DNA of 64,000 nucleotides from the NCBI GenBank assembly GCA_037013685.1, contig CM072888.1, positions 15,982,589 through 16,046,588 of the forward strand, given 5' to 3'. Position numbers and translations under genes: made by a program. The notes under the pieces were generated by a model. The model was not told the DNA's origin. It did not search any database and saw only the letters and a list, made by a program, of their open reading frames with translations. Below, one piece after another: positions 11,959 to 23,620 of the stretch (its first letter is position 1; each line of letters starts with the position of its first letter). Source of the DNA: Acridotheres tristis. Its lineage: Eukaryota; Chordata; Aves; Passeriformes; Sturnidae.

Positions 11959-13752
11959 CTGAAACATAAAGTTATTTGAAAATATTTGGATGTTTTTTCA
12001 TTGATGAAACAGGAGCTGCCTAATAAAAATCATCAGTCCGCAAATGAGGGGAGACTAGATCATGAGACCCTTTCATGAAAGACACTTTTTCTTATTAAAA
12101 CCACATTGAATTAATATCCACTATTTCAGAAATGTTTAGTTTTAAGCCAAGTTTGTCTTTGAGTGTATGCAACAGGGAGCTCATCACTGCAGAGAAGATG
12201 CTGATCATCCAGGGAAACAGAACTCTGAAAATTTATTTAAATATTAGGTGTGTTGTTTGCATTTTTTTTTTTCATAAAAAAAGGGTCCAGCATAATAATT
12301 GCTTTTTCATAACTGTGCAAATGAAATAACTCACTTGAGATTTTTTTTAGTTTAACACATATATGATTACCTTTGCCATTATGCCCTTCCTCAAAAACTT
12401 TCTGTCCCTAAGGAAAAGCTGTGTTGCAGTGTTAAAAGAGGTGTGGAAAGTACACTACCTCTAATGAAAGATTTTATTTTGAAGTGTATTTAAAAATGCA
12501 AAATCCCTCTTGAAATGGAATTATGATCTTTTTGAAACTGTGCTGGATTGGGCAAATTCAGCTAAAAAGTAAATTACCCACCATAAGAGCAACCTTTCTG
12601 CTTGAAGCAACTCTGAAAGAGCATGACAAAGAAATAAATACATCTCTTATTTCAGAAGGAGGTGATTTAAAGCCTGTTTCATTCTTTCAAAGCTCAGCTT
12701 CTTGTAGAGTTGAACAGTTCTGCCATGTGTTGGGGGAGCATCCTTGACATCTACCAAGTCTTAAAGAGAGTAAGGGAGATCCCTGGCATTTCAGAAGTGA
12801 GCACACCCTTTCTAAGCAGAGACTTCAAAGGGGACAAGACAGAATGCTTTTCCTTCTTTGAAATATTCAACTGCTGAAAGAAACTGTATTTCTTATTGAT
12901 TTTCATCAACTCCACTCAGCTTACAGCTCAAACCTTGAACATAAAGGTTATTTTGGAACCCACAATTAAAAATAATATTCCCCTGGAGTGTAAGAGTGCA
13001 TTTTAAATTATTGCAGTTATTTTTTTCTTTGCTACTGCGTCTGATTTTTCGTTCTGTGAGGTCTTTCACAATTTTATCAGCTCTTGCCTTCTGCAGATTT
13101 TGTGCTTTTTCCAACGTTTGGATTAATGTTTGTGGGAATGTTTAACGTTTCTTGAATATTTGAATATTTCCAAGTCCTGTTCCAGCGCCCCTGTATTTGG
13201 GGGCACTTTCAATTTCATCCAAACGCTGAAAACAATGTTCTGCTGTTCGTGGCTGTGACTGGTGGAAGAGGGTTCAGAAGAGATGGCCAAGGGAGATGTG
13301 CCTGTGAAACTGAAAAAATGTGACTGCCCCGACCAAGCCAGGCCACAAGCACAGTCATTTTGTGGCTCCACACAACACAGAGTATAAAATCAGACCAAAA
13401 AATTTTGGAAGAGAGCAATGGCTTCAACCCACTACGCACAGCATCATAAAGATGGACAGTGGGAATCACGATATTGTGATTAAACTCTATATTGTAATTA
13501 CTATGTATTTTTCTAAGTGTAACTTACAATAATATTGTTTTATGCAATATATTCTGTCTTTAAATATGGTGATTTGGTATTGACCATTACAGTCACCACA
13601 TGTGAAATGCCTAAAAGAAACTGGTCGGTAGGTATTGAATTCTAAAGATGAATCTGAATAAAGAGCTGAAAAAAAACCCCAAAAGGTTTAAAAACAGTTC
13701 AAAGGAGTCAAAATCCAGAAGACACAAATGTTCAAGTCCTTTGTTTAAGATT

Positions 13753-13805
13753 TTATGTTAATTAAGTTAATAATTATCACAATTATTAAGTTAATAATAA
13801 CATAA
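13753..13805. repeat. A+T-rich imperfect palindrome able to form a hairpin
   Basis: The left arm at 13753-13775 (TTATGTTA then ATTAAGTTAATAATT) pairs with the right arm at 13781-13805 across a 5-base ATCAC loop. There is one central mismatch (G/C) and a 2-base AA insertion at 13796-13797. The stem covers 23 paired positions. No target duplication or transposase is visible. It may be a chance A+T structure or the remains of a small inverted-repeat element. Confidence 0.7.
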
Positions 13806-16379
13806 GTTTTCGAGGTCTGAATGATAGTCCTGGAGAAATAATCTTGTGCCTGGTGGAGGCTGACTTATGGACATGCCATTTTCCCCCCACCATCAGAAGC
13901 AAATGGGACAACAGTACATGTCACTTTTTAAATTGATTCTAAATTATAATATCTTTTCAGAGGTACTCATTACCCCCTTTATGCCTGCTAAATTTTGCAT
14001 ATTGTATTATTAATAATTATAATCTATATTTTATTGTTAATCTATAATATATTATTATATATCAATATATTGTATTTTATGTCTTCAGAATATTATTACT
14101 TAAATAAGAGATGACACTGTAACTTCAGGCACAAATATATTACCTACCTAATTTAAAGTGTTTATTTTATTCCTTGAATCACTAGACTAATCTGGACAGA
14201 TCTAGGCAGAAATATTTGTGTGCAGGGTCTGAAGTAAGTCCTTAAGCAAATTCCACCACATTTCAAAATAGGTAATTTATGGGAAAAATGTCTCTGCATG
14301 GCATAGAGTTATTGTTTATTCATTTGATTTCTTGCCAAATAATGGGGCATAATTAAAGTAAGTTCTAGCTTGTTGTATGGAAAGGGGAGAGTTTGTGAAC
14401 TTTGGACTGGATTTATTTATCACAAGCCTGATAATTAATTCAATATCTAATGTAAGTCTTCTTAAATTATTCTTAAAAATAGTTTAAAAGAAAGTTCAAA
14501 GTCTGTTAGACTGTTGAACAAGTCAGCATTATTCCATTGAAGTCAATGCAGAAGGGCATTTGGTATCTGTGACTTGGTTTTCTTGTAAATTCCCACCTCT
14601 GTAACTAGCAGCATATACTGCTCAGGGCTTTTTGCTTATTTGGTTACTTATAACAATTAAATAGAAAGGAACTAGAGTGCATTTACATTGTTTTGAATGT
14701 GGAACATGGCCTCATTCTGCCAAGACCTTTGACTTAGTGTTGGTTCAAATTAATTTCATTGTGTGACTGAAACTGATTTCTAGAAAGGAACATGAAAGAG
14801 GTGAAGAAAAATGACTCCAACTCCTCAAAATTCTAGATTTTGAGATCACACCCCAGACATTTGGGCAGTGTTCATTGGCTATTCCTGTCTCTGCTGTCAA
14901 TTTCTTACAAATATATTCTGACACAGACAGACGGTAATAAGGGGGAACAACACACACATCTCTTGTCAATATGGTAGCCCAAGGGAATTAGGCTGCCTAA
15001 ACATTTGTGGAAGCAGGACTTTATGTTGCTGACCATTTGTGAATGGTCATGCCGTAAAAGAAAATAAAAGGAAACCAAAGGTTGTCATTATAGTCTACTT
15101 TCTGCCTTGTCTACTTATCTGTAAAACAAACCATACAACATTAAACCTGAGAACTTGTCTAGTTTCATTTAAGGAAAACAAATACTCAACACTGCTTTTA
15201 GTAAGTAGGTCAGAAAACTCTTCAGGGCACCCAACATGCATTTTGTGTAAACATGAGTTGTTAGGCAAATGAACTTTAAAAAATGGACACAGAAGATTTT
15301 AGCATTTACATCATGATCTCTTCTTGGAATTAAAAGGAAACAAAAGAAGCTGTAAGAATCTTACTACTGTCTTGGCTCAATATTCCTCTTCCATGATGTG
15401 AAAGTGCACCTCAGAAACCTTGGGCTGTGTAAGCTTAGGTGTAATACCAGTGTACATTTCCTAAAGCTTTGACTGTCACACCTCCCCCCAGTTGACACAG
15501 ACTTTGGGTATTAGCAGCCCATTTTGAAAAGGGATTGAGCTCAGCTTTCACACCCAAAGCAAAAGGACATTTTGTGTTCCTCCAGATGCTCTTGGGTTGC
15601 TACTTCAGGAGACAGGGTATAAATCCTCAGGCTTTCATATCCCATATTAGGACTCATCAGTCAAACTTCTCAATCTCTCATAGAGCAGGGTTGACACTGG
15701 CTGGTAGCTACAAGGGGTTGGATACTTCTGCCAACAGCTGGCTATTGTGTGGTTAAAATTATCTCCCTTCTTACTCCCTAAGAGGTTAATGGAAAATATT
15801 TAGTGAGGTCAATTTCAAACTATGACCCTCCCCTCAAAATGTTCCTTCTGATTTGCATGGTCTTTGACATGATCCAACTCTCTTTGGATTTGGGTGTTGT
15901 TGGATGCTGTGAATTCTTCATGGACAGTCCATCCTTTCCTATCTGGACTGAGAACTACAACATAATTATTGGAATGAACCAAGGAATTCATCATCACCAA
16001 AAATCTAACTTTTTTTTGTGAGTGTGTTGTCAACAACCAAGCTGCAGTTCTCTTAGCTGTATTTGGTATAAAGCATAATCCAGTAAACAGTTTTTATGGA
16101 TAATTCTGGCTTTATTACAGGTGATCTCCAAGGAATTCCTAGTGAATATCCAATATTTGGAAGCAAAGAGGTTTTGCAGTGGCTACTCAGAAAATGTGTC
16201 TTTCTGAGCAGATGAGTTCAGTTCTTGAACTTGATTTTCAGTGTGACTACTCCATTTCACTTTATTTTCTTGTGGATGCACATGGCTTAAATGTCATATC
16301 ATTTTCTAAGCAACATGACATCAATATTTACTGATGTCAGCCATTTACTAGACTTGTGCTACCAGCATTCTTACTTTCT

Positions 16380-16960
16380 GGCCATATAGAATGATGCATT
16401 TAAGAACAATTTAAAGCTCTCCAGAATTTTTAGGCATCCACAGTTCCTCCTGCACCATTGCATAGGTCAGCAACAGAATAGGATGTCAGTAATTACCCCA
16501 CCATACTGCCAGTAACAAACCATCTGTGTGATAGATTGGAAGCTCATTACATGGCTCCTTAAAATTAAGTAAAGTTTCTTCTAATGGAACTTAATCTGAT
16601 CAAACCTGCAGAGAACTGTTGCTCTAATAAACCAGATCAATTGAAGTTCTGCTCTCTAGCATGGAATTCCCTCCTTAGTCTTATAATAGGTAGGTTTGCA
16701 CTGCCATTCATTAGCTCTATTGTCATTGACCTGCTAATTGAACCCTTTGCCAAGTGGGAATAATCTGGTAGCTAACCCATAAAATACTAAATGTTCAGAA
16801 AGACAATAGGATAAAATACATTTTGTCTCAGTAATGAAGCTGTAATTAGGCACATTACAATTCCATATCTATTCATAATAAGGGCATATAACTACAAGCA
16901 AGCTGGGAAATATACCAACTTTAATTTCCAGACAAGTGTTATCTGTCAGACATTTTTAAG
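16380..16960. promoter_or_regulatory. Candidate conserved regulatory block, composition only
   Basis: This repeat-free stretch is unusually dense in TAATT/ATTAG-type cores (for example GTAATTAGGCAC and GACCTGCTAATTG). It has no coding potential and no recognisable transposon. That texture is typical of vertebrate conserved non-coding enhancers near developmental genes. Conservation cannot be judged from one sequence, so this is inference from composition. Confidence 0.2.
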
Positions 16961-19428
16961 GATATACATAGAAAACAGAAAGACATTTTTAAGTATACAA
17001 CTTGGGTCATTACTGTGCCCTTCCACCTCTTTCATGTTTACTTCCAGAATTTGGTTTTTAGATGCAAAAAGGTACCCTTTTTGGTATTTTTTTTTTTTAG
17101 GTCAGAGATTCAATCCTAGCTACTGTTTGTAATATGCTTTTGAGACATTTGGAGGAAAGCCAGTTTATAAATGCAAAGTATTCTTATTTGTTTTCTTTGT
17201 TATTGTAATATTTTCCCATCACTTTAGAAAACCAGCCACCTTTCCCCTCTGAAACAAAAGCTTCCATATTAAATGAAGCTATTCTACGCTTAAAAAGCAT
17301 CTAACATTTGGGGAAGAAAAGAATAGAAATGTCACAGCATAAAATATAATTTCTTCTTTGTGAAAATTTCTGTCATATTTTATCTGCATCCTACATCTAC
17401 ATATGAATGGACAAGTATTCATCGTGAAACCATTAGGCCTTCACAGGATGAAAGGAAATATAAATCACTTGAAAAATGAATACAAATACACATGCAATAT
17501 GTGTATTTTTTTCCACCATGATGTACGGTATTTTTCTGCTCTGCATTAGACCAAAATGTGAGCACATTAAAGGCTTAAAGAGTTGGAAGTGTTCAAAAAT
17601 ATTCTGATTGGAACCATAACTAAATCAGAAATATGAGCAGGCTTTGAGCTACTGTACCTTAACTCCAACCAACACAATGAGCCCTTTGTGAGATCATTTA
17701 AAGTGCACGTGTAAATCCCTGTTTGCCCAAGGCAGTCCTAACTAGCCAGAATTATAGATCTCCTATCTACTTATCATCTCACCCAGACCAATTCTTTAGC
17801 CCTCTCTTAAAGAAAAAAAGCAAAAAAATTTCTTATCCCAGATCTTCAGGGCATGGTTTAGAAATGTCTCCCCTCCTTTAAGCTATATCCCCATAGTCAT
17901 ACCACAGCTGCTATGCAGAAGTAGTTCTATCAAAATATCAGCACCCCATCTTATCTAAAAAACAACATCAGTCTTATCCTGTTCTGAACTCTAAACAAAA
18001 TATGTCAAAATTGCCAAAAATTTAGGTCAGTTCTTGTGTTAGAAAGACCTTTTTAAAGTATTTATATTGGTGAATAGGTGTAGGGAATTCAGGTGGATAA
18101 GAATCCCACCCTTTTATTGCTGTAATATTTGTGTCCATTGCTCTGGTCAAATGCTTACAGTTCTACTGATCTGGAAAGGATAAACAGCAGTTTATTTTAC
18201 CTCAGTGATTTTATTTCCCATATTTTAATATGGAACGCATAGGAAGCAATCTACCACCCACTAGGAAAAACATAATTCTGAGACAGTCATCCACAACATC
18301 TGAAATATGTGAGAAATGTGAAGATCATCCTCTAAAATATACTGGCAGGGGTATGAAATCAAGGTTCACTGTGACCTTTTTACAGCTAAAAGTTTGAACT
18401 ACCTACAATAATGTGTCATCTGATCTTACAAAAGAGTACATGGAAATGATAATTACTGCTGCTTGTGCAAAGATTTTTTTTACTACTACTTCATAGTATT
18501 AAAAAAATACTTTCCTTAAGGTGCATTTGAAATCTGACCTAGGAATTAACACAACCTCCAGTGTAAACAAGCTGAATTTTCTGGCTGCAAAGGGCTCATC
18601 TGCTCTCACCCCACACTTTATTGTCTCCTCTGAGAGATTAGACATGTACATGCTTTTCCTATACTTTTTTTTTTTTTTTCTTCTGGGAAACAATACATCC
18701 ATGAGATAGTGGTCAAGAAATCAAAGCTCCTTGGGTTTGGTTTCCTCAAGTCTGCAGCACTGAAAATCTCAACTGAAACCCTTTGTTAGGGTGACGCTGG
18801 GTGTCCAGCATAAGAGATCTCTAAGATTCCTATTTTGTGGACAATGTGAGCCCAGAACTTAAAACACCTGAAGCCAGGTCTGCAAGAGCATAGACATCAG
18901 ACAATATATCAACTAAAGAACTGCAGATGCTATAATACAGCAAATGTATTTCATCCAGATCATGAGACAAAGTTTGGTTCTTTACATCTTTACTTGTTAG
19001 CAGCAGAAAGCAAGTTGTGTTTCAAATGCAGTATTTTGCTTCTGTTTCCTTGTGGATGGAAGAAGTCAAGTCCTGAAAGATATTTCCTTTGTCCACAGCC
19101 TAAAGATTTTTATTAGGCACCCTCTTGAAACGCATTCATGCTTTGTCTCTTTGTTACTCCTCCTCCCAGATGGATTTCTCAAAGCTATGCAATTCTCTCC
19201 CCAGTGCCTGGGGTTTGGGTAGAGCCTTTTCCTGTTTTGAGCAACTGGTTACACAGCTGGGAGATCCTGAAGAGAGCAGCTTTCTGTTATTCCTCAGTGG
19301 AAAAGAGGTCTTAGACTTACTTCCGAGACCACAAGCTCTGCCTCAACCCTTGCACATAGAGAATAAAGAACAAATGTCAAGGGTAACTGAGCATTGAAAC
19401 CGATCACCCACAGAGGCAAATATCCAGC

Positions 19429-19454
19429 TTTAATTGGTATATTTACCAATTAAA
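19429..19454. repeat. Perfect 11-bp inverted repeat, 4-base loop
   Basis: TTTAATTGGTA (19429-19439) and TACCAATTAAA (19444-19454) are exact reverse complements separated by TATT. The structure ends about 12 bases before a CR1 fragment. Confidence 0.8.
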
Positions 19455-19465
19455 TTACTCTACAA

Positions 19466-19632
19466 TAGAGGTTGTGGAGTCTCCCCTCTAGATATCCAAA
19501 ACCTGCCTGGATGTGATCCTGTGCAACCGTCTCTAGGTGAGCTGGCTTTAGCAGTGGGGTTGTGCCAGAAGATGTCCAGAGATCCCTTCCAACTCCAACA
19601 GATTTGTGGTGACTCTGATTCTGTGGATACTT
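19466..19632 (+). mobile_element. CR1 LINE, 3'-end fragment
   Basis: The segment begins GAGGTTGTGGAGTCTCC, which corresponds to the last codons of the CR1 ORF2 reverse-transcriptase protein (E-V-V-E-S). It continues through the 3' untranslated part (AACCTGCCTGGATGTGATCC, then CCAGAGATCCCTTCCAAC) and ends near GATTCTGTGG, the CR1 3' terminal repeat type. The copy is short, 5'-truncated, diverged and non-functional. It lacks all catalytic regions. Family recognition is from memory of avian CR1; the subfamily is not assigned. Confidence 0.85.
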
Positions 19633-19639
19633 AAAACAG

Positions 19640-21295
19640 ATCTTTTCCCTATTGCCCCTGAGATGAAGTTGTTCAGCCCATTAGAATAATCTCCTTTTCC
19701 CCACATCTCTAAACAAACAGTAACTCTTTTGTGTGTTTATAACCAACTCAAGAAGAAAGCTTCTGCCAGCAGTTAAAGCTGAAATACTGATTTAAAACAG
19801 CATTCAACATTGTCTGGCATAAAGATACTTCGTTTATCCTGGAACTTTGATGCTGTAAGCCAGAGAGCTCTGCAACCTACCTATTACATATTAATTCTGT
19901 TCAAGGATTTTGGAAGATCCAAGATATGGGGAGGGGGATGAGAGTGCTGCAGTTTTTTCTGCTTTTCTCAGGGTGTCAAAGGCACATGAGGTCTGCCCTC
20001 CTTGCCATAAAAAATGGAGATAATGAATGGAAAGTGCACGTGTGTGTGAAAAGTAAATTTAAAAAAAACTACACTGAGATAGTTATGGAAAAACTTCAGG
20101 AAATTTATCTCCTCCCAAACTAAGTGTGTTCTGATAAAATATAAAGCATTCTGTTGAGTAGGGCTTTCTGCTTGTTAACAAGAATGCTCAGATTACCCAA
20201 CACAATCAAGTTGTAGATGAAATGTCAACTGTAAGAAAGAAATGAAATTTTCCCCTTCATATAGAACAAAGTCACTGGTCTCACATTCTGGTTTTGACTC
20301 AATTACCATTTCTTGATGGAGTGTCAAGCCACACATTCAATGAGGTAAGTAATAACACCTAGTATGCTTCCATACTTCCACAGTAAGCTTCCATAGCATA
20401 TTTTCACCTAGCAGATTTATGTTCCTCCACCTTTTATATCTCTATATTAACTTTGGGGTTTTTAGGCAAGTGTTAACATGTGATGAGAAAACATTCATTT
20501 TGCCCACTGTGATGGTTTTCTATATGTGATACCTTTTTTGCCTCAAAGATTTTGGAGGTGGAGAGTCCTCAGTCTACTGGGGATGGACTGGAGCCAGCTT
20601 CACAGCATGCACAAAAATCAGTGAAGGAGAAAGATGATCCTGGGCACTGAAGTGCCTTGAGCTCTCATGCTGAATGCCCTTGGGCACAATGCTGACTTTT
20701 GTCACTCATTTGCTCTGCTTCTGTCTGCCTTCCACCCAGATGTCTCAAGGGTCATGAGGAATCACAAAAAATAGTTATTTTGTGCCTAAGGGTGTTCAAG
20801 GGCATAAGAATCAAGCATGGTCCTTGATCATTCAGAAGCATGGTCTTACCTCTTGTTGGATTAATCTTGCTGAACTACTAAACCTAGGAGCAAGTGGATT
20901 TGATGGGTGTCACATTTGTCTTCTGAAGTTTCTTTCAGAGTATTATTGCTCTCTTTGTTCTCTGCTTTCAGTTAGAAAGCTATATCAGTACATCAGTGTG
21001 AGCCCTCCAATTCCCAATAAACAGGAATTCTTTCCTCCCCTGAGACTGAATGAATCCAAAGGCATTGAAGCCTTTAAAGAGCCTGAATTCTGAATCTGTA
21101 TTGAGGTAATTCCATCCTGCCTGCTTCCTCTTCCTGGGATAAGTGTAGCCACATGGGAGGATTGGTGGTAGTAAAGACATGCATCTTACTATGCCACATA
21201 TACTGGAAGAATATTCTTGGCTGCCTGTGGGGATGAATCTGAAATTAGATTGTTTAGACATATTTAATGCACTAGACTCTTTTCTAAAATGCTGG
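19640..21295. other. Non-coding unique sequence, no gene seen
   Basis: Nothing recognisable was found. The longest open frames, about 100 codons near 20.8-21.26 kb on both strands, overlap each other and carry no domain signature, so they are treated as chance. Confidence 0.6.
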
Positions 21296-21376
21296 AAGAG
21301 ACTTAGGCAAGTCGTTTCACCTCTCTGTGCCTCTGAGACACCTCATGCTGTCTGAGGTTTTTAGATAAATGGGATG
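21296..21376 (+). mobile_element. MIR-like SINE relic
   Basis: The core TTAGGCAAGTCGTTTCACCT followed by CTCTGTGCCTC closely follows the conserved central and 3' part of MIR elements (family text: a GGCAAGTCACTT-type core, then CTCTGTGCCTC). After a short insertion, AGATAAATGGGAT matches the later MIR segment. The 5' tRNA-like head is not visible. MIR-type (amniote MIR) SINEs are ancient and survive in bird genomes as short relics. The copy is inactive; orientation is inferred from the order of the blocks. Confidence 0.6.
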
Positions 21377-21379
21377 CAT

Positions 21380-23295
21380 TTCAGGCCAGGGCTAGACTTG
21401 ACTTTCCTGTTACAGCTAACCTGCAGGAATCCCTTTCTTTCTGATGAATTACAGGAGCAGGAAACCATTAAACTATTCATGTATTAAAAAGAAGGCATTG
21501 GAAAATCACACAGAAGGAACTGTTGTCTGTATATCAGCTGGTTCACTGCTGAAATAATTCCTACCTGGTCACCTCTGCATCCTGAGCTGCTCCATAATGC
21601 TCCAGTGGGTCTCTACCCAAAGTAATGAGTTGATTGCATTTGAGGTCTCAAGACACTGACAACTTGTCTTTGGAAAGCAGCAAGTGTCTAAACCTATTCA
21701 TCTTTCAGGTAATCTGATCTGGCTAGCGTCATTTTGTTCCCTTGGTCTTTTTGTCCATATGTCTCTCTACTCAGCCCCCTGACTTGGTTTCCTGTCTCAC
21801 TGTCACTTTGAATTAAATGTTTCCCCTCCCATTAAATCAGTCATGTTTGTGCTGTCATTCTCCTGCATGTCTGATGATGTTAGTCTTCACTTAACTTGAT
21901 TTGCCATCCACTCTGGCTTTTATAGATGAGCTTTCCTGCCTTCATCTGCAATAATGCTCATACAGGTGAGAGCACACACAACTGCTTAATGGCACTTCTT
22001 CATTAATGTAAAGTCTGGAGGCTCACGCAAATCCATGAGATTCCCTGTTTTCACCACATTTCCATCAGCTTATGTCAGATGAAGAACTAGTCAGGAGTTT
22101 TTCTTCCCACCTCTCTCCTAAAAGCCTCTGGAAAATCTCCTGTGTGCAAGTCATGAAGAAACACCTCACATTGTTACTATTGAAATTGCTGTTTAGCATA
22201 GACAGGTGACACAAAAAGGGAATGTCTAATTCCCACTCCTAAAATGATGCAAGAGAAATACTGCTTCCATATGTGAGCTGACTCAGAAAGAAATTTAAAG
22301 GCAGATTTTAGTTTAATCTCGAGCCAGAAACTCCAAAATCTGAAAACCAAGCCTTGCTGAAAGTCTGTGGGACTGTGGCTCTCAACACTGGGGTTTGTGA
22401 GTATTAAATAAGTGAGAATTAAGCCTGAGTTCTGCTTTGTTTCAGTATTGTCTGGGCTTCTCTTCTACACAGATTCTCTCTATGACTGAAGTAGAAAATC
22501 CTCTTAAAAACAACAGAAATTATTCAACAAAATGTTTACTTTACTTTGAAATTCAGATGCAGTCAATTAAATCACTTGAAAGCTCTAAGAGTACTGCCTA
22601 TGTACCTCAGAAAATCTGTGTCTCACTACACACTGAACAGATTTTTGTGTGACTTAAAAATCATGGTAAATACAATCACAGAGTGTAGCTGTGTGTATTT
22701 ACATCTCTATGATGTCCCAAACCCATTTTCAAACCATAATGGTTCTATCAAAATTGGCAGAATAGATGATGCAAAAATGTTTTATTTGACAGCTTCCATG
22801 AAATTATGGGCCTAGGCACTCAAGAAAGAGCCTCCTAAAACCTGCAGGATGGAAACACTGCAGTACCTCTTCTTTTGTGTTTTAAGACACTTGAGAATAC
22901 TCCAGAGAGGAGTCTCCCATTGGAGACACAAGACTTCATTAGAAACTGGACTTTACTCTTCCTGTAGCTAGAAATCTTGTGGTAAAACCAGGCATTTAAA
23001 AATTCAGGCACAGACCTCTCAAAACATTTCATTTGCATTACTCTTGAGCTCCACTGAATACCTTGGGGAAAGAGTAGCTAGGTCTTTTTGGAAAAAGTGC
23101 TTCTACAAGCACTTAAATATTTACCCACTGAAAAGTGATTAATTAACTTTCTGGGATGTTTCCTATTTGGTGAAATTTACTATAATGCATCCATCAGGAC
23201 AGTTAATTTAGTGACACAAGCACAGCGTAAAGAAATGCCATGTCAGCCAAAGCTAATGTCTTTCCCTACCTTATGCTGGAGATCACTAGTGTTTA
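21380..23295. other. Non-coding unique sequence, no gene seen
   Basis: No gene or clear transposon was recognised. Short open frames on both strands (for example 22437-22815 and 22835-23038) lack domains, and no splice context was noted. Confidence 0.6.
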
Positions 23296-23299
23296 CAAG

Positions 23300-23620
23300 A
23301 TTAACACTATTTACCAGAGGATGTAGTGTCAGAACAAGGGGAAATGGCTTCAGACTGAAAGAGAATAAGTTCAGACTAGATATTAGGGAAAAATCTTTTA
23401 CTGTGAGCATGATGAGGTGGTGGAACATGCTGCCCTGAGAAGTTGTGGCTGACCCATCCCTGGGAGCATTCAAGGCCAGGTTGGATGAGGCTTGGAGCAA
23501 CCTGGTCTAGTGGAAAGTGTCCCTGCCTAGGGAAGAGAGGCTGGAATTAGGTGATCTTTAAGATCCGTTCCAACCCAATTAATTCTAAAATTCATTCCAT
23601 AATCCATTCTATGATTACTG
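23300..23620 (+). mobile_element. CR1 LINE, ORF2 C-terminus and 3' end
   Basis: This is the best preserved CR1 piece in the window. Its plus-strand translation carries the CR1 ORF2 C-terminal pattern: RTRGNGFRL, then a KFRLDIREKSFTV block, then WNMLP. After one stop at the arginine position the frame resumes as E-V-V-A-D-P-S-L and runs to the natural end (WSNLV-stop). The 3' untranslated part follows (GCAACCTGGTCTAGTGGAAA), ending in ATTCTATGATT, the CR1-type terminal repeat. The 5' part, including the reverse-transcriptase catalytic core, is missing, as usual for CR1 truncation during insertion. The element is dead. Family recognition is from memory. Confidence 0.9.

Larger units (their letters stand above)
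11970..19428. other. Non-coding unique sequence, no gene seen
   Basis: No gene or clear mobile element was recognised. Open frames are all short and unconvincing. The block contains very A+T-rich DNA (about 13.96-14.11 kb), a long imperfect palindrome (13753-13805), and homopolymer T runs (for example 18665-18679). The stretch around 16.4-16.95 kb is rich in homeodomain-type cores and is listed separately as a possible regulatory region. Confidence 0.6.
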
